The position numbers and the translations under genes were made by a program. Below are positions 1-8,793 of a stretch of DNA of 64,000 bases, piece by piece. Source of the DNA: Palsa-504 sp963790065 (GTDB lineage Bacteria > Actinomycetota > Actinomycetes > Streptosporangiales > Streptosporangiaceae); the NCBI GenBank assembly GCA_963790065.1, contig CAWBNK010000028.1:62001-126000 (forward strand), written 5' to 3'. A model generated the notes under the pieces. That model made no database searches. It was not told the DNA's origin and worked only from the letters and a program-made list of their open reading frames with translations. The first letter of the stretch is position 1, and every line of letters starts with the position of its first letter.

Positions 1-602
1 GCGCCGGCGGTGGCTGACCTGGCCACGACCGCGACGGCCAGGGTGAGGGCGCAGACCGCGGTCATCGGCAGCAGCCAGGCCACGGTGATCGCGACGGCGT
101 GCGCGTTGGCCGGGCGGGCGCCCAGCGTGCCCGCGGCGTAGGTGATGGCGCTGACCACCAGGCCGAGGAACGCGTTGACGGCGAACACGGAGACCGCGCG
201 GACGAGCAGGACCATGCGCTCGCTGACCGCCATGCTGCAGGACAGCTCCCAGGTCGGGTCGATGCCGGGGCCGTAGGCGTAGGCGATGCCGATCGCGGCG
301 ATGGCCGGGGCGAGCAGCCAGACCAGCGGCTGCCCGCCGGCGAAGTTGATGACGCCGCCCGCGACGAAGACCACCAGCGTCGAGATCAGCCACGGGAGCG
401 TCAGCGACGGCGAGGTCAGCAGGGCGCGGGCCAGGCCGGGCGAGCGCAGCAGCCGCGCGGCGATCCGCTCGACCGGGCCGGGGTGACGCCGCCAGACCTC
501 GGCGGCGACGCCGGTCCAGACCCGGCCGAGGTCAATACCACGCAGGTCAAGCTCACCGTCGTAGGCACTGTTGTCGTAGGCACTGTTCTCGCGCTCGGTC
601 AT
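1..602 (-). CDS. Membrane protein coupled to ECF sigma factor (partial)
   Basis: The gene runs off the left edge, so only about 200 N-terminal residues are visible. After a hydrophilic N-terminus of about 60 residues come roughly four hydrophobic segments, near residues 66-87, 93-111, 130-152 and 175-195. Its ATG overlaps the stop of the sigma-factor gene by one base (TGATG), so the two are probably translated together and this protein may control or serve that sigma factor. No zinc-binding anti-sigma motif (HxxxCxxC) is visible, so calling it an anti-sigma factor would be inference. A 15-bp tandem duplication near 559-588 encodes a repeated NSAYD at the N-terminus. Function is unknown. Confidence 0.7.
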   Translation of the reverse strand, partial: MTERENSAYDNSAYDGELDLRGIDLGRVWTGVAAEVWRRHPGPVERIAARLLRSPGLARALLTSPSLTLPWLISTLVVFVAGGVINFAGGQPLVWLLAPAIAAIGIAYAYGPGIDPTWELSCSMAVSERMVLLVRAVSVFAVNAFLGLVVSAITYAAGTLGARPANAHAVAITVAWLLPMTAVCALTLAVAVVARSATAG

Positions 603-1129
603 CAGGAGCCACCTCCCAGGGCGGCGCGCAGGAGACGGCGGGCACGGTGCGCGCGGCTCTTCACCGTGCCCTCGGGAACGCCGGTCAGCTCCGCCACCTC
701 GGCGAGCGGGCGATCCTCGACGTACATGAGCTGCCACACCTGATGCTCAGCCGGGCTGAGCGTGCGCACCGCCGAGGCCAGCTGAACCTGGTTGACCACC
801 GCCGCCGCGGGGTCGCCAGCCAGCGTGAGCACGTCGGGCAGGGACGCCAGGGCGGGCCCGCGGCGGCGCAGCAGCAGCGCGGCCTGGCGGCGGGCGATCC
901 CCCACAGCCAGCCGCCCGCCTTCGAGGCGCCGGCCGGGCCGTGCGGCTGGTAGGAGGCCGCGCCCCGCCAGGCCGCGAGGAAGGTCTCCTGGAGCACGTC
1001 CTCGACGTCGGACGGCGGCAGCACGGTCCGCAGCCGGGCGGCCAGGATCGGCGCGTGCCGTCTGAACAGCTCACGCAGGGCCCGGTCGTCGCCACCGGCC
1101 AGGCGAGCGATCAGCTCGTCATCGTCCAT
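602..1129 (-). CDS. ECF-type RNA polymerase sigma factor
   Basis: A 175-residue sigma-70 family protein of extracytoplasmic-function size, directing RNA polymerase to a specific promoter set. Region 2 is recognisable around residues 42-58 (DVEDVLQETFLAAWRG). Region 4, with its helix-turn-helix, lies around 128-168 (LSPAEHQVW, then EVAELTGVPEGTVKSRAHRA). It starts at an ATG and its stop overlaps the start of a membrane protein gene, the arrangement expected when a sigma factor is paired with its membrane partner. The substrate signal cannot be told. No clear ECF promoter was identified upstream. Confidence 0.9.
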   Translation of the reverse strand: MDDDELIARLAGGDDRALRELFRRHAPILAARLRTVLPPSDVEDVLQETFLAAWRGAASYQPHGPAGASKAGGWLWGIARRQAALLLRRRGPALASLPDVLTLAGDPAAAVVNQVQLASAVRTLSPAEHQVWQLMYVEDRPLAEVAELTGVPEGTVKSRAHRARRLLRAALGGGS

Positions 1130-1439
1130 CGCCCCTCTATTGCACCCGGCGGCGGAAAGGTTCGCGAATGACGGCGTTTCCTAAAAGTTATTACGACTGT
1201 CTTACGCGCGTCCCGGGCGTTGAGCCGGAGGACGCCGCCATGCGTAGACCAAGGTGACGGCCGGTGTCCGCGGGCGTCAGGAAGATCATCAGGCCGTGGC
1301 CCGTGAGGGTTGCGGATCTGGTGAGCCGTGTCCTTCCCGCACCCGCGGCACTGGTCTTCAGCCATGCCCCGAACCGATCCGCTCTCCGGCACGTGCTTCC
1401 CAGTGGAGACATTTCTTCACGGAAGGAAGCGGCACCGCA
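1130..1439. other. Divergent intergenic region
   Basis: About 310 bases between the sigma-factor gene (minus) and the propeller-protein gene (plus). No convincing gene is seen. A short AT-richer patch near 1180-1203 (CCTAAAAGTTATTACGA) stands out in this GC-rich context and is the likeliest promoter area. A plausible ribosome-binding site (GGAAGGAAG) precedes the ATG at 1440. Confidence 0.4.
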
Positions 1440-2567
1440 ATGAAACCAACAAGACGGTTCGCGGCTGGCCTGGCCGCGGTCATCACCACCACCGCCGGGT
1501 TGCTGGCCGGCACCACCCTGATGGCGGGCAGCGCCAGCGCGGGAGGATTCCCGGCGTTTGTCGGCCCGCTGCACAAGACGAGCGTGATCGCGTCCACGGT
1601 GCCGGGCAACGGCGACGTCAACCCGTACGGCGTGTTCGTCGTCCCGCGCAGCACCGGCGACCTGTTCCAGGGCAACGTCCTGGTCAGCAACTTCAACAAC
1701 AAGGCGAACGTGCAGGGCACGGGGACCACGATCGTCGAGGTCACCCCGTCCGGTCACCAGTGGGTGTTCGCCAGCATCAACCGCAACCTGCGCGGCTGCC
1801 CGGGCGGCGTCGGCCTGACCACCGCGCTGACCGTGCTGCGCAGCGGCTGGGTGATCGTCGGCTCGCTGCCCACCAGGAACGGCAACGTCTCCGGCGCTGG
1901 CTGCCTGATCGTGCTTGACCAGTGGGGCCACGTCCGGGAGACCTTCCACGGCCACGGCATCAACGGGCCCTGGGACATGGGCAGCCTGGACCTGGGCAAC
2001 CAGGCCGTGCTGTTCGTCACCAACGTCCTGAACGGCACGGTCAAGGCCAACGGCAAGACCGTCTTCGGGGGCACGGTGCTGCGGCTCGTCATCAAGATCC
2101 CGCACTTCGGGCTGCCGTTCATCTGGTTCAACACCACGATCGGTTCCGGCTTCCCCGAGGCGCTGAACTCCGCTGCCCTGGTCGTCGGACCCACCGGGGT
2201 CGGCCTGGGCCGTAACGGCGTCCTGTACGTGGCCGACACGCTGACCAACAGGATCGCCGCCATCCCGGACGCGCTATTCCGCTCGTTCAGTGCCGGGACC
2301 GGCTTCACCGTCACCCGGGGCGGCCACCTGAACAACCCGCTCGGCCTGGTCATCGCGCCCGGCGGTGACATCCTGACCGTCAACGCCGGCGACGGGAACC
2401 TGGTCGAGGTCACCCCGTTCGGGGCTCAGATCGCCGTCCGCCAGCTGGACAGCTCAGGTTCCCCGCCTGGGTCCGGTGCGCTGTTCGGCCTGGCCGTTAA
2501 GCCCGGCCACGATGCCGTCTACTACGTCGACGACGCCACCAACACGCTCAACCTGCTGCACCACTAG
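1440..2567 (+). CDS. Secreted beta-propeller (NHL/SMP-30-like) protein
   Basis: A 375-residue exported protein. A Sec signal peptide covers residues 1-34, with basic MKPTRR, a hydrophobic stretch and an ASA-GG cleavage site. The mature part has repeated blade-like segments such as NPYGVFVVPRSTG, GVLYVADTLTNRI, NPLGLVIAPGGDILTVNAG and AVYYVDDATNTL, typical of NHL or SMP-30-like six-bladed propellers. The start at 1440 was chosen because a GGAAGGAAG ribosome site precedes it and the signal peptide begins there; the frame stays open further upstream. It meets murB tail to tail with no spacing. The ligand or substrate is unknown. Confidence 0.75.
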   Translation: MKPTRRFAAGLAAVITTTAGLLAGTTLMAGSASAGGFPAFVGPLHKTSVIASTVPGNGDVNPYGVFVVPRSTGDLFQGNVLVSNFNNKANVQGTGTTIVEVTPSGHQWVFASINRNLRGCPGGVGLTTALTVLRSGWVIVGSLPTRNGNVSGAGCLIVLDQWGHVRETFHGHGINGPWDMGSLDLGNQAVLFVTNVLNGTVKANGKTVFGGTVLRLVIKIPHFGLPFIWFNTTIGSGFPEALNSAALVVGPTGVGLGRNGVLYVADTLTNRIAAIPDALFRSFSAGTGFTVTRGGHLNNPLGLVIAPGGDILTVNAGDGNLVEVTPFGAQIAVRQLDSSGSPPGSGALFGLAVKPGHDAVYYVDDATNTLNLLHH

Positions 2568-3626
2568 CTAGAGCGCGACACCGATCAGGACGGGTTCCGG
2601 GGTGAGCGACACGCCGAACGTGTGGCTCACCCCGTCCCTGATCTCCCTGGCCAGCGCGATCAGCCCGGCGGTGCTGGCCGAGCCGGAGTTGACCAGGGCC
2701 AGGGTGTGCTTGGCCGAGATGCGGGCGCCGTCGCTCGGGCCGTCGCTGGGCCCGTAGCCCTTGCCGTAGCCGGCCCGCTCGATCAGCCAGGCGGCCGGGA
2801 CCTTCACCAGCCCGTCCCCGGCGTCGAACCGGGGCACCCGGACCTCCGGGCCGTACCTGGCCCGCGCCGCGGTCTCGACGGCGGCCAGCGCGGCTGCGTC
2901 AAGCACCGGGTTGACGAAGAACGAGCCCACGCTGCGGCTGTCCGGGTCGGCCGGGTCGATGACCATGCCCTTGCGCTGCCTGAGCTGGATCACGGCCGAA
3001 CGGGCCTCGGTGCCGGGCACCCGGTCCCCGACCTCGACGCCGAGCGCGTCGGCTAGCTCGGGGTAGCGGACCGGCGCCGACAGCGGCCCCACGGCGAGCC
3101 GGAACGTCACGCCCAGCACGATCAGGCGGTGCGTCTCATCCCGTTTGAACATGCTGGTGCGGTACCCGAAGCCGCACGATTCGTTCGGTAGATAAAGGGT
3201 CTCCTTGGTCAGCCGGTCGTAGACCCGCACTCCGGTGATGACCCGGGAGACCTCCTGGCCGTAGGCGCCGACGTTCTGGATCGGGGTCGCGCCGGCGCGG
3301 CCGGGGATGCCGGACAGACACTCCAGGCCGGCCAGGCCCTCGGCCAGGGTCCTGGCCACCACCTCGTCCCAGTCCTCGCCGGCCGCGACGGTGACCGTGC
3401 CCGGCTCGCCGTCGCGGGCCAGGCCCCGGGTCGCCACCTGGACGACGGTGCCGTCGAAGCCGGCGTCGGCGATGACCAGGTTGCTGCCGCCGCCCAGGAT
3501 CAGCACCGGCTCGCCGCTGGCGTCGGCGGTGGCCACGGCGTCGATCAGCTCATCGTCGGTGCCGGCCCGGATGAAGGCGCGGGCCGGGCCGCCCAGGCCG
3601 ATAGTGGTGAGGTCGGACAGGTTCAC
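2568..3626 (-). CDS. murB: UDP-N-acetylenolpyruvoylglucosamine reductase
   Basis: MurB is a cytoplasmic FAD enzyme that reduces UDP-GlcNAc-enolpyruvate to UDP-MurNAc with NADPH, an early step of peptidoglycan synthesis. The 352-residue protein shows the FAD-binding motifs GGGSNLVIAD and SGIPGRAGATPIQNV-GAYG, then GYRTSMFK, then the GSFFVNP motif carrying the serine proton donor, and a C-terminal AAWLIERAGYGKG. The GTG start at 3626 overlaps the stop of hadB (GTGA), indicating translational coupling. Longer readings upstream in this frame only give arginine-rich nonsense over hadB. The rpmG-hadA-hadB-murB neighbourhood resembles that of other actinomycetes. Confidence 0.93.
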   Translation of the reverse strand: MNLSDLTTIGLGGPARAFIRAGTDDELIDAVATADASGEPVLILGGGSNLVIADAGFDGTVVQVATRGLARDGEPGTVTVAAGEDWDEVVARTLAEGLAGLECLSGIPGRAGATPIQNVGAYGQEVSRVITGVRVYDRLTKETLYLPNESCGFGYRTSMFKRDETHRLIVLGVTFRLAVGPLSAPVRYPELADALGVEVGDRVPGTEARSAVIQLRQRKGMVIDPADPDSRSVGSFFVNPVLDAAALAAVETAARARYGPEVRVPRFDAGDGLVKVPAAWLIERAGYGKGYGPSDGPSDGARISAKHTLALVNSGSASTAGLIALAREIRDGVSHTFGVSLTPEPVLIGVAL

Positions 3627-4045
3627 AGCTGGATGACGGCGCGGGCCCGGGTCAGCACCTTGGTCCCCTCGGACCGGGCGGTGACGTCGACCGCCACCCG
3701 GCGGCCGTCGAGCTTCTCGGTCACCGTGCCGGTGACCTCGACCGTGGCGCCCTTGTCGTCGTCGTGGACCACGACCGGGGCGGAGAACCGGACGCCGTAC
3801 TCGGCCACCGCTCCCGGGTCGCCGGCCCACTCGGTGAGGAACCGGCCCGCGAGGGCCATGGTGAGCATGCCGTGCGCGATCACGTCGGGCAGGCCGACCG
3901 ACTTGGCGATGCGCTCGTTCCAGTGGATGACGTTGAAGTCGCCGGAGGCCCCGGCGTAGCGCACCAGGTCACGCCGGGTCACCTGGTACTGCCGGGGCGC
4001 GATCTCGGTCCCGGCCTGGATGTCGTCGTAGCTGGGGCTGCCCAT
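3623..4045 (-). CDS. hadB: MaoC-type (3R)-hydroxyacyl-ACP dehydratase, HadB-like
   Basis: A 140-residue single hot-dog-fold protein with the hydratase signature around GDFNVIHWN and IAHGMLTMALAGRFL; the Asp and His of this motif form the catalytic dyad in the family. In mycobacteria HadB pairs with HadA to dehydrate hydroxyacyl-ACP in type II fatty acid synthesis. Here hadA lies 21 bases upstream and rpmG before that, the mycobacterial-type order. Its stop overlaps the murB start. The natural acyl substrate in this organism is not known; non-mycolate actinomycetes carry the same pair. Confidence 0.85.
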   Translation of the reverse strand: MGSPSYDDIQAGTEIAPRQYQVTRRDLVRYAGASGDFNVIHWNERIAKSVGLPDVIAHGMLTMALAGRFLTEWAGDPGAVAEYGVRFSAPVVVHDDDKGATVEVTGTVTEKLDGRRVAVDVTARSEGTKVLTRARAVIQL

Positions 4046-4066
4046 CGCCGTGCCCTCTTCCTGGCC

Positions 4067-4510
4067 CTAGGCGCCGCGTTCGACGAGCACCGACCGGGCG
4101 GTGCACACGTGCTCGCCGCCGGTGGTGCTGATCTGGGTGACGGTGGTCAGCGTGGTCATGCTGCCGATCGACCTGATGGACTCGATGGTGGACTGCGAGG
4201 TCACGACGTCGCCGGCGTGCAGCGGGCGGGCGTGGCTGAAGCTCTGCTCGCCGTGCACGATCATGGCGTAGTTCACGCCCAGGTCCGGGTCGTGCGTGAC
4301 CCGGGCGCTGTTGGCCGCGCTGACCACGATGGCGAAGGTGGGCGGGGCGATCACGTCCGGGTAGCCGGCCACCTGGGCCGCCGCCTGGTCCCGGCACAGC
4401 GGGCTGGGCTCGCCGATCGCGTCGGCGAACTCGGCGATCTTGACCCGGCTGACCTCGTACGGCTCAGACGGCTCGAAGGTCCGCCCGATGTAGTCGGTGT
4501 TGATCGCCAC
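4067..4510 (-). CDS. hadA: MaoC-type dehydratase partner subunit, HadA-like
   Basis: A 147-residue hot-dog protein with the features AINTDYIGRTF at the N-terminus and APPTFAIVV in the centre, matching the non-catalytic HadA-type subunit (UPF0336) that binds acyl chains while HadB carries the catalytic dyad. The GTG start at 4510 lies 5 bases after the rpmG stop. Reading further upstream would run into rpmG, so this start is preferred although its ribosome-binding site is weak. It lacks the D-x4-H hydratase motif seen in the next gene, as expected. Confidence 0.82.
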   Translation of the reverse strand: MAINTDYIGRTFEPSEPYEVSRVKIAEFADAIGEPSPLCRDQAAAQVAGYPDVIAPPTFAIVVSAANSARVTHDPDLGVNYAMIVHGEQSFSHARPLHAGDVVTSQSTIESIRSIGSMTTLTTVTQISTTGGEHVCTARSVLVERGA

Positions 4511-4515
4511 GTGGG

Positions 4516-4680
4516 CTATCGGGTCTCGCGGTGGGCCCGGTGGCAGCGGCACCACGGGCAGTACTTCTTCAGCTCGAGCCGGTCCGGGTCGTTACGCCGG
4601 TTCTTCCTGGTGATGTAGTTCCGGCGCTTGCATTCCTGGCAAGCCAGCGTGATCTTCGGCCGGACGTCGGTGGCAGCCAC
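4516..4680 (-). CDS. rpmG: 50S ribosomal protein L33
   Basis: A 54-residue ribosomal protein too short for a usual length cut-off. It begins at GTG (AATDVRPKITLAC), preceded by a GAAAGG ribosome-binding site 9 bases upstream. It is the zinc-ribbon (C+) form of L33, with CQEC near the N-terminus and CPWC near the C-terminus, and ends HRAHRETR. It sits between tRNA-Met and hadA, a position conserved in actinobacteria, and probably shares a transcript with hadA, hadB and murB. Confidence 0.93.
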   Translation of the reverse strand: MAATDVRPKITLACQECKRRNYITRKNRRNDPDRLELKKYCPWCRCHRAHRETR

Positions 4681-4721
4681 GGTGCAGCGCCTTTCTCATC
4701 TTCAAGGGGACTGACAAAGTG

Positions 4722-4795
4722 TAGCGGAGGCCGGACTTGAACCGGCGACACAGCGATTATGAGCCGCTTGCTCTGCCTGTCTGAGCTACTCCGCC
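4722..4795 (-). tRNA. tRNA-Met (CAT)
   Basis: The minus strand folds into a 74-nucleotide cloverleaf. The acceptor 5' strand GGCGGAG pairs with CTCCGCT (one G-T wobble at the first pair). The D arm is GCTC/GAGC, the anticodon stem AGCGG/TCGCT with loop CTCATAA (anticodon CAT), and the T arm GCCGG-TTCAAGT-CCGGC. The CCA end is not encoded. Position next to rpmG and the paired acceptor stem fit the elongator tRNA rather than the initiator. Confidence 0.95.
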
Positions 4796-4895
4796 ATTGC
4801 TAACCCAGAAAGGTTACCCGATCTTCGGGCGCTGAGCTCAACGGAAAACGTCAGGCCGGCCGTTTTGACCGGCCTCGGCCGGGCCGGGCAAGATC

Positions 4896-7229
4896 GTGAC
4901 CGTGAGCATTCTCGGTACCAGGGTCATACGGACCGAAGACCCCCGCTTCCTGACCACCGGCGGCGTATACACCGACGACCTGGCTCTGCCGGGCGCGTGT
5001 TACGTGCACTTCGTGCGTTCGGCGGTGGCGCACGCGCGGATCACCGCGGTCGACGTCAGCGCCGCGCTCGAGGCCCCCGGCGTGATCGCCGCGTTCACCG
5101 GCGCGGACCTGGCCGACCTGGACGACCTGGCCCCGTCCATGGGGGGCATGATCAACGCGCAGATGATCCAGCAGCCGCTGGCCCGGGACGTGGTGCGGTT
5201 CGTGGGCGAACCGGTGGCCGTGGTGGTGACCGAGGCCCGCTACCAGGGCGAGGACGCCGTCGATCTGGTCGACGTCGACTACGACCTGCTGCCGCCGGTG
5301 GTCGAGATGACCGACGCGGCCGCCGATGGTTCGACGGTGCTATTCCCGGCCGCGGGCAGCAACGTGGCGGCTACGTTCGGCGACCGCGCGGCGCTGAAGG
5401 CCGACCTGTTCGACGGGTGCGAGGTGGTCGTGTCCCGCACCATTCTTAACCAGCGGGTCGCCCCCGCGCCGATGGAGACCCGGGCCGCGCAGGCGCAGTG
5501 GGGCCCGGGCGGCAGGCTGACCGCGTGGATCCCCAACCAGGGCGCGCAGGGCACCCGGGCCAGCCTGGCCAAGATGCTCGGCATCGACCGGGATCAGCTG
5601 CGGATCATCACCCCCGATGTCGGCGGCGCGTTCGGGGCCAAGTTCGGGGCCGACCCGGAGCACGCCCTGGTGTGCTGGGTGGCCAGGCGGCTGGGCCGGC
5701 CCGCCCGCTGGTCCGAGACCAGGAACGAGAACCTGCTCGGGATGACGCACGGCCGGGCGCAGCGGCAGACGGTCACCATCGGCGGCCGCCGGGACGGCAC
5801 GGTGGAGGCCTACCGGCTGGAGGTGCTGCAGGATTGCGGGGCGTACCCGAGGATCGGCGCGTTCCTGCCCGCGCTGACCATCTTGATGTGCCCCGGACCG
5901 TACGCGATCGGCCGGGCCGAGGCGGTGGCCACGTCGGTGGTGACGAACACCACGCCGGTGGGCGCCTACCGGGGCGCGGGGCGGCCCGAGGCCACCGCCG
6001 CGGTGGAGCGCGCCCTGGACCTGTTCGCGGCCGAGACCGGGGTGGACCCGGCCGAGGTGCGGCGCAAGAACCTGCTGCCCAAGTTCACCGACCCGCACAC
6101 CACGGCGTTCGGCGCGGTGTACGACAGCGGCGACTACGCCACCGCGCTTTCAGCGGTGCTGGACGCGGCCGGCTACGCGGATCTGCGCGAGGAGCAGGCC
6201 AAGCGGCGGGCCAGCGGGGACGTGGTCCAGCTAGGCATCGGCCTGTCCTGCTACGTGGAGATCACCGGCGCCGGCGGGGAGGCGGGCGGTCCCCAGGAGA
6301 ACGCCACCGTCGAGGTGCACCCGGACGGCAGCGCCACCATCTTGACCGGGACCTCGCCGCACGGCCAGGGCCATTCCACGGTGTGGGCCATGCTGGCCAG
6401 CGACGAGCTGGGCATCCCGATCGACAAGATCACCGTGAAGTGGGGTGACACCGACCTGATCCCCGAGGGCGGCGGCACCGGCGGGTCCCGCAGCCTGCAG
6501 CTGGGCGGCGCGGCCGTGCAGCAGGCGTCCCAGGAGCTGATCGACGTGGCTCGCGAGCGCGCGGCTGCCTCGCTCGAGGTCAGCCCGGCCGACCTGGTCT
6601 ACGACACCGCGCTGGCCGGGTTCGCGGTGGCCGGCGACCCGGACATCTCGGTGTCGCTGGCGCAGCTGGCCTCCTCGGAGCAGCTGCTGGTGCGCGCGGT
6701 GTTCGGCGCGCCTGGCGCCACGTTCCCGTTCGGGGCGCACGTGGCCGTGACCGAGGTGGACACCGAGACCGGCAAGACGGTGCTGCGCCGGATCGTGGCC
6801 GTCGACGACGCGGGCACGGTGATCAACCCGCTGCTGGCCGAGGGCCAGCGGCACGGCGGCATCGCCCAGGGCGCGGCGCAGGCCTTCCTGGAGGAAGTCG
6901 TCTACGATGCGGACGGCAACCCGCTGACCTCGAGCTTCGCCGACTACGCGTTCCTGACCGCGACCGAGGTGCCCAGCTTCGAGCTGGCCGAGATGGCCAC
7001 GCCGACCTCTTACAACCCGCTCGGGGCCAAGGGCATCGGCGAGGCCGGCACGATCGGGTCCACCCCGGCCGTGCAGAACGCGATCATCGACGCGCTGGCC
7101 CACCTCGGCGTCAGGCACATCGACATGCCCGCCACGCCGCAGCGCGTCTGGGAGGCGCTGCGCGCGGCCGGCGCGGCCGGGGCGGTCGGGGCGGTCGGGG
7201 CGGGCGGGGCTTCCGGGGCGGTCGGCTAG
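4896..7229 (+). CDS. Xanthine dehydrogenase-family molybdopterin-binding subunit
   Basis: A 777-residue large subunit of a molybdenum hydroxylase (CoxL/XdhB/aldehyde oxidase family). The N-terminal aldehyde oxidase a/b hammerhead domain covers about residues 15-125. The molybdopterin domains follow, with DVGGAFGAKFG, GAYRGAGRPEA and the catalytic-glutamate motif GIGEAGTIG near the C-terminus. AYRGAGR is the form-II (CoxL-like) version rather than the AYxCSFR of true aerobic CO dehydrogenase, so CO oxidation is not supported. No small Fe-S or FAD subunit gene is adjacent, which is unusual. The start is GTG at 4896 or GTG at 4902. The last 20 residues are a Gly/Ala/Val low-complexity tail encoded by GGGGCGGTC-type repeats. 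Confidence 0.85.
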   Translation: MTVSILGTRVIRTEDPRFLTTGGVYTDDLALPGACYVHFVRSAVAHARITAVDVSAALEAPGVIAAFTGADLADLDDLAPSMGGMINAQMIQQPLARDVVRFVGEPVAVVVTEARYQGEDAVDLVDVDYDLLPPVVEMTDAAADGSTVLFPAAGSNVAATFGDRAALKADLFDGCEVVVSRTILNQRVAPAPMETRAAQAQWGPGGRLTAWIPNQGAQGTRASLAKMLGIDRDQLRIITPDVGGAFGAKFGADPEHALVCWVARRLGRPARWSETRNENLLGMTHGRAQRQTVTIGGRRDGTVEAYRLEVLQDCGAYPRIGAFLPALTILMCPGPYAIGRAEAVATSVVTNTTPVGAYRGAGRPEATAAVERALDLFAAETGVDPAEVRRKNLLPKFTDPHTTAFGAVYDSGDYATALSAVLDAAGYADLREEQAKRRASGDVVQLGIGLSCYVEITGAGGEAGGPQENATVEVHPDGSATILTGTSPHGQGHSTVWAMLASDELGIPIDKITVKWGDTDLIPEGGGTGGSRSLQLGGAAVQQASQELIDVARERAAASLEVSPADLVYDTALAGFAVAGDPDISVSLAQLASSEQLLVRAVFGAPGATFPFGAHVAVTEVDTETGKTVLRRIVAVDDAGTVINPLLAEGQRHGGIAQGAAQAFLEEVVYDADGNPLTSSFADYAFLTATEVPSFELAEMATPTSYNPLGAKGIGEAGTIGSTPAVQNAIIDALAHLGVRHIDMPATPQRVWEALRAAGAAGAVGAVGAGGASGAVG

Positions 7230-8618
7230 CCGGGCCTGCGGGGGTCGGCTGCTGGGGTGGTCTTGGGCGGGGTGACGGCGAGCCAGTGGGTGACCGTCAC
7301 CGGGCGGGCCGGGTCGGTCAGGGTACGGACGTGGTCCAGGTTGTCCTGGTCCCGCTTGGTTACCCGCTCGTGCTGGCGGAGGTGCTCGTCCCAGGACGCG
7401 ACGACGAACTGCTCCAGGATCCGGCTGCTGTCGCTGGCGTCCCGCCAGGCCCGCCAGGAGGTCGCGCCGGTGCGCCGTCGGCCGTTTCTCGTGCGTCGCA
7501 GGGCGGCCATCAGCTCGTCCTGGCCGCCGGGGCGGGCCCAGTACTCGACGGTGACCAGCACCGGGCCCTCCGGGGCCTGATCGGTGGTCAGCTGCGGTGC
7601 GGGCCAGTCGCCCGCCGGGAGCAGCTCCGCGGGTGGTATGGACTTGAAGCGCCAGCGGAGGGCGGATGTAGGCCAGCAGCAGGTCCACCACCGCCATGCC
7701 GAGCGACCCGACCGTGAGCAGGACGTCCGGGGACAGCCGGTCCCGCAGCCGGGGCAGCAGGGCGGCGCCGGCCACGGCGCCGATCCCGACGCTGCCCAGC
7801 AGCAGCCCGTAGCCGCCCGAGCCCAGATGCAGCGCGGACTGGGCGGTCAGCGGCAGCAGCGCCCAGATGGCGCTGGCGAAGAAGATGAACAACCCGGCCC
7901 GGGCCAGGATCACCCGCAGCACCGGGCTGGCGGCGACGAACCGGCCGCCGGCCCGGACGGCCTCGCCGACGTGCTCCCGCGGCAGCGCGTCCGGGGTGCG
8001 GCTGGAGTGCCACATGATGAGCACCCCGATCACGGCGGCGAAGCTGGCCGCATTGATCAGGAAGACAGCGCCGGCGCTGCTGGCGGCCAGGATGACGCCG
8101 CCGATGGCCGGGCCCACGGCCCGGGCCAGGTTCTGGTTCACCGAGCCGAGCGAGATGGCCTGGGTCCGTTCGGCCGGGGTAACCAGTTCCGGCTGCAGGG
8201 TCTGCCAGGTGGGCGAGGTCAGCGCCTGCCCGGTACCGACCGCGAAGATCAGCGCGAGCAGCACCCAGGGCGTGACCAGGCCGGCGATGGCCAGCGCGCC
8301 CAGCGCGGCTGCCGCGACCAGCATGAACGTCTGGGTGATGAGCAGGAAATGCCGCCGGTCCACCAGGTCGCCGATGGTTCCGGCCAGGATGGCGAACAGC
8401 ACCACGGGCAGCCCCGCGGCGGTCTGCACCAGCGCGACGTAGGCCGCCGAGCCGGTCAGGGTCAGCATCAGCCACTGGGCGGCCACGGTCTGCATCCAGC
8501 CGCCGATGTTGGACACGAACTGGGCGCCCCACATGGCCGCGAACTGGCGGTGCCGGAACGGCGCCCATGCCGATGCCGCGGGGGCGGGCTCAGTCAGGGC
8601 AGGCTGCGCGGGCGGCAC
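7226..8618 (-). pseudogene. MFS_3-type exporter, internally deleted and frameshifted
   Basis: The N-terminal part, from GTG at 8618, reads as an MFS_3 (transmembrane secretion effector) transporter: FRHRQFAAMWGAQFVSNIG, then about nine membrane segments up to SLGMAVVDLLLAYIRP. At about 7655-7668 the reading frame changes and continues with LRWRFKSIPPAELLPAGDW and the C-terminal domain LVTVEYWARPGGQDEL...SWDEHLRQHERVT, which normally ends the same family. The stretch joining them in intact relatives, including the last membrane helices (roughly 75-85 residues), is missing. The 1393-base span is not a multiple of three. I read it as one gene with an internal deletion, probably not functional. 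The C-terminal domain alone could still be translated from an inner GTG at 7561. Confidence 0.75.
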
Positions 8619-8793
8619 GGAGCCAGAGCCTACGCCCGGCCGTCCGGACCCCGGTAGCCCGAACGGACCGTTTCCGCCGTCGACTCGGCCAGGCGCGTGC
8701 GGGCCACTGGTGCGAAGCCAGGCGCGTCGGCCCTGTGTACGGGACCTTTCCCGGCGGTCGTACGATGTGCGGACAGCAAGAGGAGGTACGGCG

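Noticed and set aside
602..1171. Plus-strand open frame antisense to the sigma factor
   Set aside because: The minus-strand sigma factor has complete region 2 and 4 motifs; the opposite frame is a composition shadow.
4896..7229. Aerobic carbon monoxide dehydrogenase large subunit
   Set aside because: The active-site loop reads AYRGAGR rather than the AYxCSFR of true CO dehydrogenase, and the other cox genes are absent.
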